This document shows positions 12,839-15,219 of a stretch of DNA of 15,219 nt, in pieces (within the stretch, counting starts at the first letter, position 1; each line of letters opens with the position of its first letter). Source of the DNA: CAG-390 sp964590755 (GTDB lineage Bacteria > Bacillota > Clostridia > Oscillospirales > CAG-272); assembly GCA_964590755.1 (NCBI GenBank), contig CAZPYK010000032.1, positions 1-15,219 of the forward strand. The letters run 5' to 3'. Both the position numbers and the translations under genes were made by a program. Under the pieces are notes generated by a model, which did no database searches, had not been told where the DNA came from, and saw only the letters and a program-made list of their open reading frames with translations.

Positions 12839-14177
12839 GACAGCCTCCGTTCGTGGCTACGCCGCAAAGATCGTAATCGAGCACCTCGGTTATCTTAACA
12901 TCGACGAACGAGCCGGGAGCCACGCGGCGCGGCGCACGGAAATATACCTTGCCGTCTATCTCGGGCGCGTCGGCATAGCTGCGACCGAAATGCATTTCCG
13001 ACACGGGGTCGAAATCCTCGCACAGCACGCGGCGCACGCTGCCGATGAGCGCGCGGTTCTTCTCCTCGCTTATCACGAGCTGGTCGCGCATGATGATATC
13101 GGCGCGATCCTGCTTCAACTGCTCGTCTATCTGGTCGGGCATATCCGCGGCGGGAGTTCCCTCCTCGCGCGAATAGGGGAAGACGCCCAAGCGGTCGAAC
13201 TTCACCTCGTTTACGAATTCGCACAGCTCGGCAAAATCCTCCTCGGTCTCACCGGGAAAGCCGGTGATAAAGGTGGTGCGCAGCACGATGCCGGGAATAT
13301 TCTCGCGCAGGCGACGTATGACGTCGCGTATCATCGCACTGTCGCCGTGACGGTTCATGCGGCGAAGCACGCCGTCGGATATATGCTGAAGCGGAATATC
13401 CATATATTTAAGCACGCGCGGATTGTCGCGTATCTCGGCGATCAGCTCGTCGGTGATCTTGTCTGGATAGCAATAAAGAAGCCTAAAATAGACCCGCTTT
13501 GTCGCGTCGGTCAGCTCGCGAAGCAGGCGCGCCAGCGAATATTCGCCGTAAAGGTCGATGCCGTAGCGCGTGATATCCTGCGCGATTATGCTTATCTCCC
13601 GCGCGCCCAGCGCCTCAAGCTCGATCGCCTCGCGCACCAGCTCCTCTATCGGTCTTGAACGATATTTGCCGCGAATATACGGAATGGCACAATAGGTGCA
13701 GCGGTTGTCACAGCCCTCGCCGATCTTGAGATATGTCCAAAACTGCGGGGTGGTCAGCACGCGGTCGCCGCCGAGAGCCACGGTATCCTTGTCGCCGAAA
13801 GCCGCAAAGCCGCGCTCGCCGCGCTCGACCGAGCGCACCGCATCCACGATATCATGTATCGAACCCACGCCCAGAACGGCATCCACCTCGGGGAACTCGG
13901 CAAGCACCTCGTCGCGATAGCGCTCGGTCATGCATCCCGTAACGATGATCCCCTTGAGTGTGTGGTTGGTCTTGAGCCACGCAACGTCGAGAATATTGTC
14001 TATCGACTCGCGCTTTGCCGCCTCTATAAAGGCGCAGGTGTTGATAACTATTATGTCAGCCTCGGTCTCGTCCGGCGTGATCTCATAGCCTGCGACCCGC
14101 AGCTCGTTCAGCATGACCTCGGTGTCAAGCTGATTTTTGGGACATCCCAGGGAAATAAAGCCTATCTTCGTCTTCAT
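12831..14177 (-). CDS. rimO: Ribosomal protein S12 methylthiotransferase RimO
   Basis: This 448-residue radical-SAM enzyme adds a methylthio group to an aspartate of ribosomal protein S12. The N-terminal UPF0004 domain has the three cluster cysteines C12 (SLGCPKN), C48 (NTCAF) and C82 (TGCMTE). The radical SAM motif CDNRCTYC gives C156, C160 and C163. A TRAM domain occupies about 385-448. The SLGCPKN start, the CAIPxIRGKYRSR run and the length fit RimO rather than MiaB. The ribosome site is weak (AGGA about 11 nt before ATG), which may lower its output relative to trpS. It lies 31 nt after trpS. Confidence 0.97.
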   Translation of the reverse strand: MKTKIGFISLGCPKNQLDTEVMLNELRVAGYEITPDETEADIIVINTCAFIEAAKRESIDNILDVAWLKTNHTLKGIIVTGCMTERYRDEVLAEFPEVDAVLGVGSIHDIVDAVRSVERGERGFAAFGDKDTVALGGDRVLTTPQFWTYLKIGEGCDNRCTYCAIPYIRGKYRSRPIEELVREAIELEALGAREISIIAQDITRYGIDLYGEYSLARLLRELTDATKRVYFRLLYCYPDKITDELIAEIRDNPRVLKYMDIPLQHISDGVLRRMNRHGDSAMIRDVIRRLRENIPGIVLRTTFITGFPGETEEDFAELCEFVNEVKFDRLGVFPYSREEGTPAADMPDQIDEQLKQDRADIIMRDQLVISEEKNRALIGSVRRVLCEDFDPVSEMHFGRSYADAPEIDGKVYFRAPRRVAPGSFVDVKITEVLDYDLCGVATNGGCHE

Positions 14178-14208
14178 ATATCTTTACATCCTATCTTTCG
14201 TTTCATTC

Positions 14209-15207
14209 TCAAAGCGTTACAAAGCCCAGCTTGCGTCTGACCTTGGAGAGAGTCTTGCGGGCATAGTATGCCGCCTCGGCCGAGCCCTTTTTCATGACCT
14301 CCTCAAGATACGCCTTGTCCGCCAAGAGTCTTGCGTATTCCTCGCGCACGGGAGCCAGCCTGTCGGCGACTGCCTCTCCCACGGCGAGCTTGAACTCGGC
14401 ATACCCGCGTCCGTCAAACTCGCGCTCGATCTCGTCGTCGGTCTTGCCCGTGACGCAGGAATAAATCGTCATAAGATTGCCTATTCCCTCCTTGCCCTCG
14501 GCGCGACGAACGGTGCTGTCCGAATCGGTGACCGCACGCTTGAACTTGCGTATCACCGTGTCGCGGTCGTCAAGAATACGCACCACCGCGTTTTCGTTCT
14601 CGTCGGATTTGCTCATCTTCTTGGTCGGGTCGGCAAGCGACATTATCTTGGCTCCCGAGGTCGGAATCAGCGGCTCGGGCGCGGTAAAGGTGTCGGGATA
14701 GAGCTGGTTGAAGCGGTCACAGATATTTCTCGCCAGCTCGACATGCTGCTTTTGATCTATTCCGACAGGCACGACATCTGTCTGATAGAGCAGGATGTCC
14801 GCCGCCATCAGAACCGGGTAGGTAAACAGCCCCGCGTTGACATTGTCGGCATGCCGTGCGCTCTTATCCTTGAACTGCGTCATGCGCGAAAGCTCGCCGA
14901 ACATGGTAAAGCAATCAAGCATCCAGGCAAGCTCGGTGTGCGCCGGAACATGCGACTGAACGTAAAGTGTGTTCCGCTCGGGATCCAGCCCGCAGGCGAT
15001 ATAAAGCGCCAGTGTTTCATATGTGCGGCGGCGCAGCTCGGCGGGAACCTGCCGCACCGTTATCGCGTGCTGATCCACCACGCAGTAAAAGCATTTGTAT
15101 TTATCGGAAAATTCCGAAAAATTCTTTATCGCGCCGAGGTAATTGCCTATGGTGAGATTTCCGGAGGGCTGAACGCCCGAAAAGCATATTTTTTGATCGT
15201 TTATCAT
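14209..15207 (-). CDS. trpS: Tryptophan-tRNA ligase
   Basis: This 332-residue class I aminoacyl-tRNA synthetase charges tRNA-Trp. The HIGH-equivalent motif is TIGN (T19-N22) after SGVQPSGNL. D137 in MAADILLY lies in the tryptophan-binding region, and the KMSKS loop is intact (K197-S201). The length is normal, so the gene is complete. AGGTAAG just upstream, at the window edge, is a modest ribosome site. It is the first gene of the visible minus-strand run; the promoter, and any Trp-responsive T-box leader, would lie beyond the right edge. Confidence 0.97.
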   Translation of the reverse strand: MINDQKICFSGVQPSGNLTIGNYLGAIKNFSEFSDKYKCFYCVVDQHAITVRQVPAELRRRTYETLALYIACGLDPERNTLYVQSHVPAHTELAWMLDCFTMFGELSRMTQFKDKSARHADNVNAGLFTYPVLMAADILLYQTDVVPVGIDQKQHVELARNICDRFNQLYPDTFTAPEPLIPTSGAKIMSLADPTKKMSKSDENENAVVRILDDRDTVIRKFKRAVTDSDSTVRRAEGKEGIGNLMTIYSCVTGKTDDEIEREFDGRGYAEFKLAVGEAVADRLAPVREEYARLLADKAYLEEVMKKGSAEAAYYARKTLSKVRRKLGFVTL

Positions 15208-15219
15208 AACGTCTTACCT

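Noticed and set aside
11708..12898. 396-codon plus-strand frame over the HD and pgsA genes
   Set aside because: It spans two genes with perfect motifs and a gene junction, so it is an antisense shadow.

Overview
The window looks like a chromosomal piece of a Bacillota (Clostridia) genome, probably an uncultured gut Oscillospirales-type organism. That placement is inference. It rests on the moderately high GC, strong Shine-Dalgarno sites (GGAGG/AAGGAGG), lipoproteins with clostridial-style signal peptides, a VanR/VanS-like two-component pair and the housekeeping gene order. I see no rRNA, tRNA, CRISPR array, transposase or prophage gene.

Layout. (1) 112-2816, plus strand: an OmpR-family response regulator and a 664-residue multi-TM sensor histidine kinase, overlapping by 4 nt (ATGA) behind a plausible sigma-A promoter. 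(2) 2817-3373: a 557-nt gene-free stretch that is far from empty. It holds a run of four adjacent palindromes, an imperfect long inverted repeat bounded by 12-bp perfect inverted repeats (CTGTAGACAAAA / TTTTGTCTACAG), an 8-bp direct repeat outside those, and a 14-bp perfect hairpin. It reads like a non-coding, MITE- or REP-like palindromic element between convergent genes. (3) 3374-8430, minus strand: a four-gene carbohydrate cluster, transcribed in the order sugar-phosphate isomerase/epimerase-type TIM barrel, two-domain lipoprotein with a beta-propeller-like C-terminus, Gfo/Idh/MocA oxidoreductase, and ABC-type solute-binding lipoprotein. A good promoter (TTGCAA-17-TATAAT) lies just upstream, and no permease is present. 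(4) 8587-15207, minus strand: seven tightly packed genes, transcribed trpS, rimO, pgsA, HD-domain hydrolase, tdk, deoD, then a deoB-cdd fusion.

How they work together. The last four genes of region 4 form a nucleoside-salvage module. Purine nucleoside phosphorylase releases (deoxy)ribose-1-phosphate, the phosphopentomutase half of the fusion converts it to the 5-phosphate, the cytidine deaminase half makes (deoxy)uridine, and thymidine kinase recaptures thymidine/deoxyuridine. The HD protein, translationally coupled to tdk, may be a nucleotide phosphohydrolase. Three junctions in this run share the same 8-nt overlap form, ATGNNTAA. Region 3 probably senses or captures a sugar, polyol or glycoside and oxidises/isomerises it; its substrate cannot be read from sequence.

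The most distinctive items are the compact phosphopentomutase-cytidine deaminase fusion, the two-domain lipoprotein, and the palindromic intergenic element. Nothing here is clearly a new defence or mobile system.
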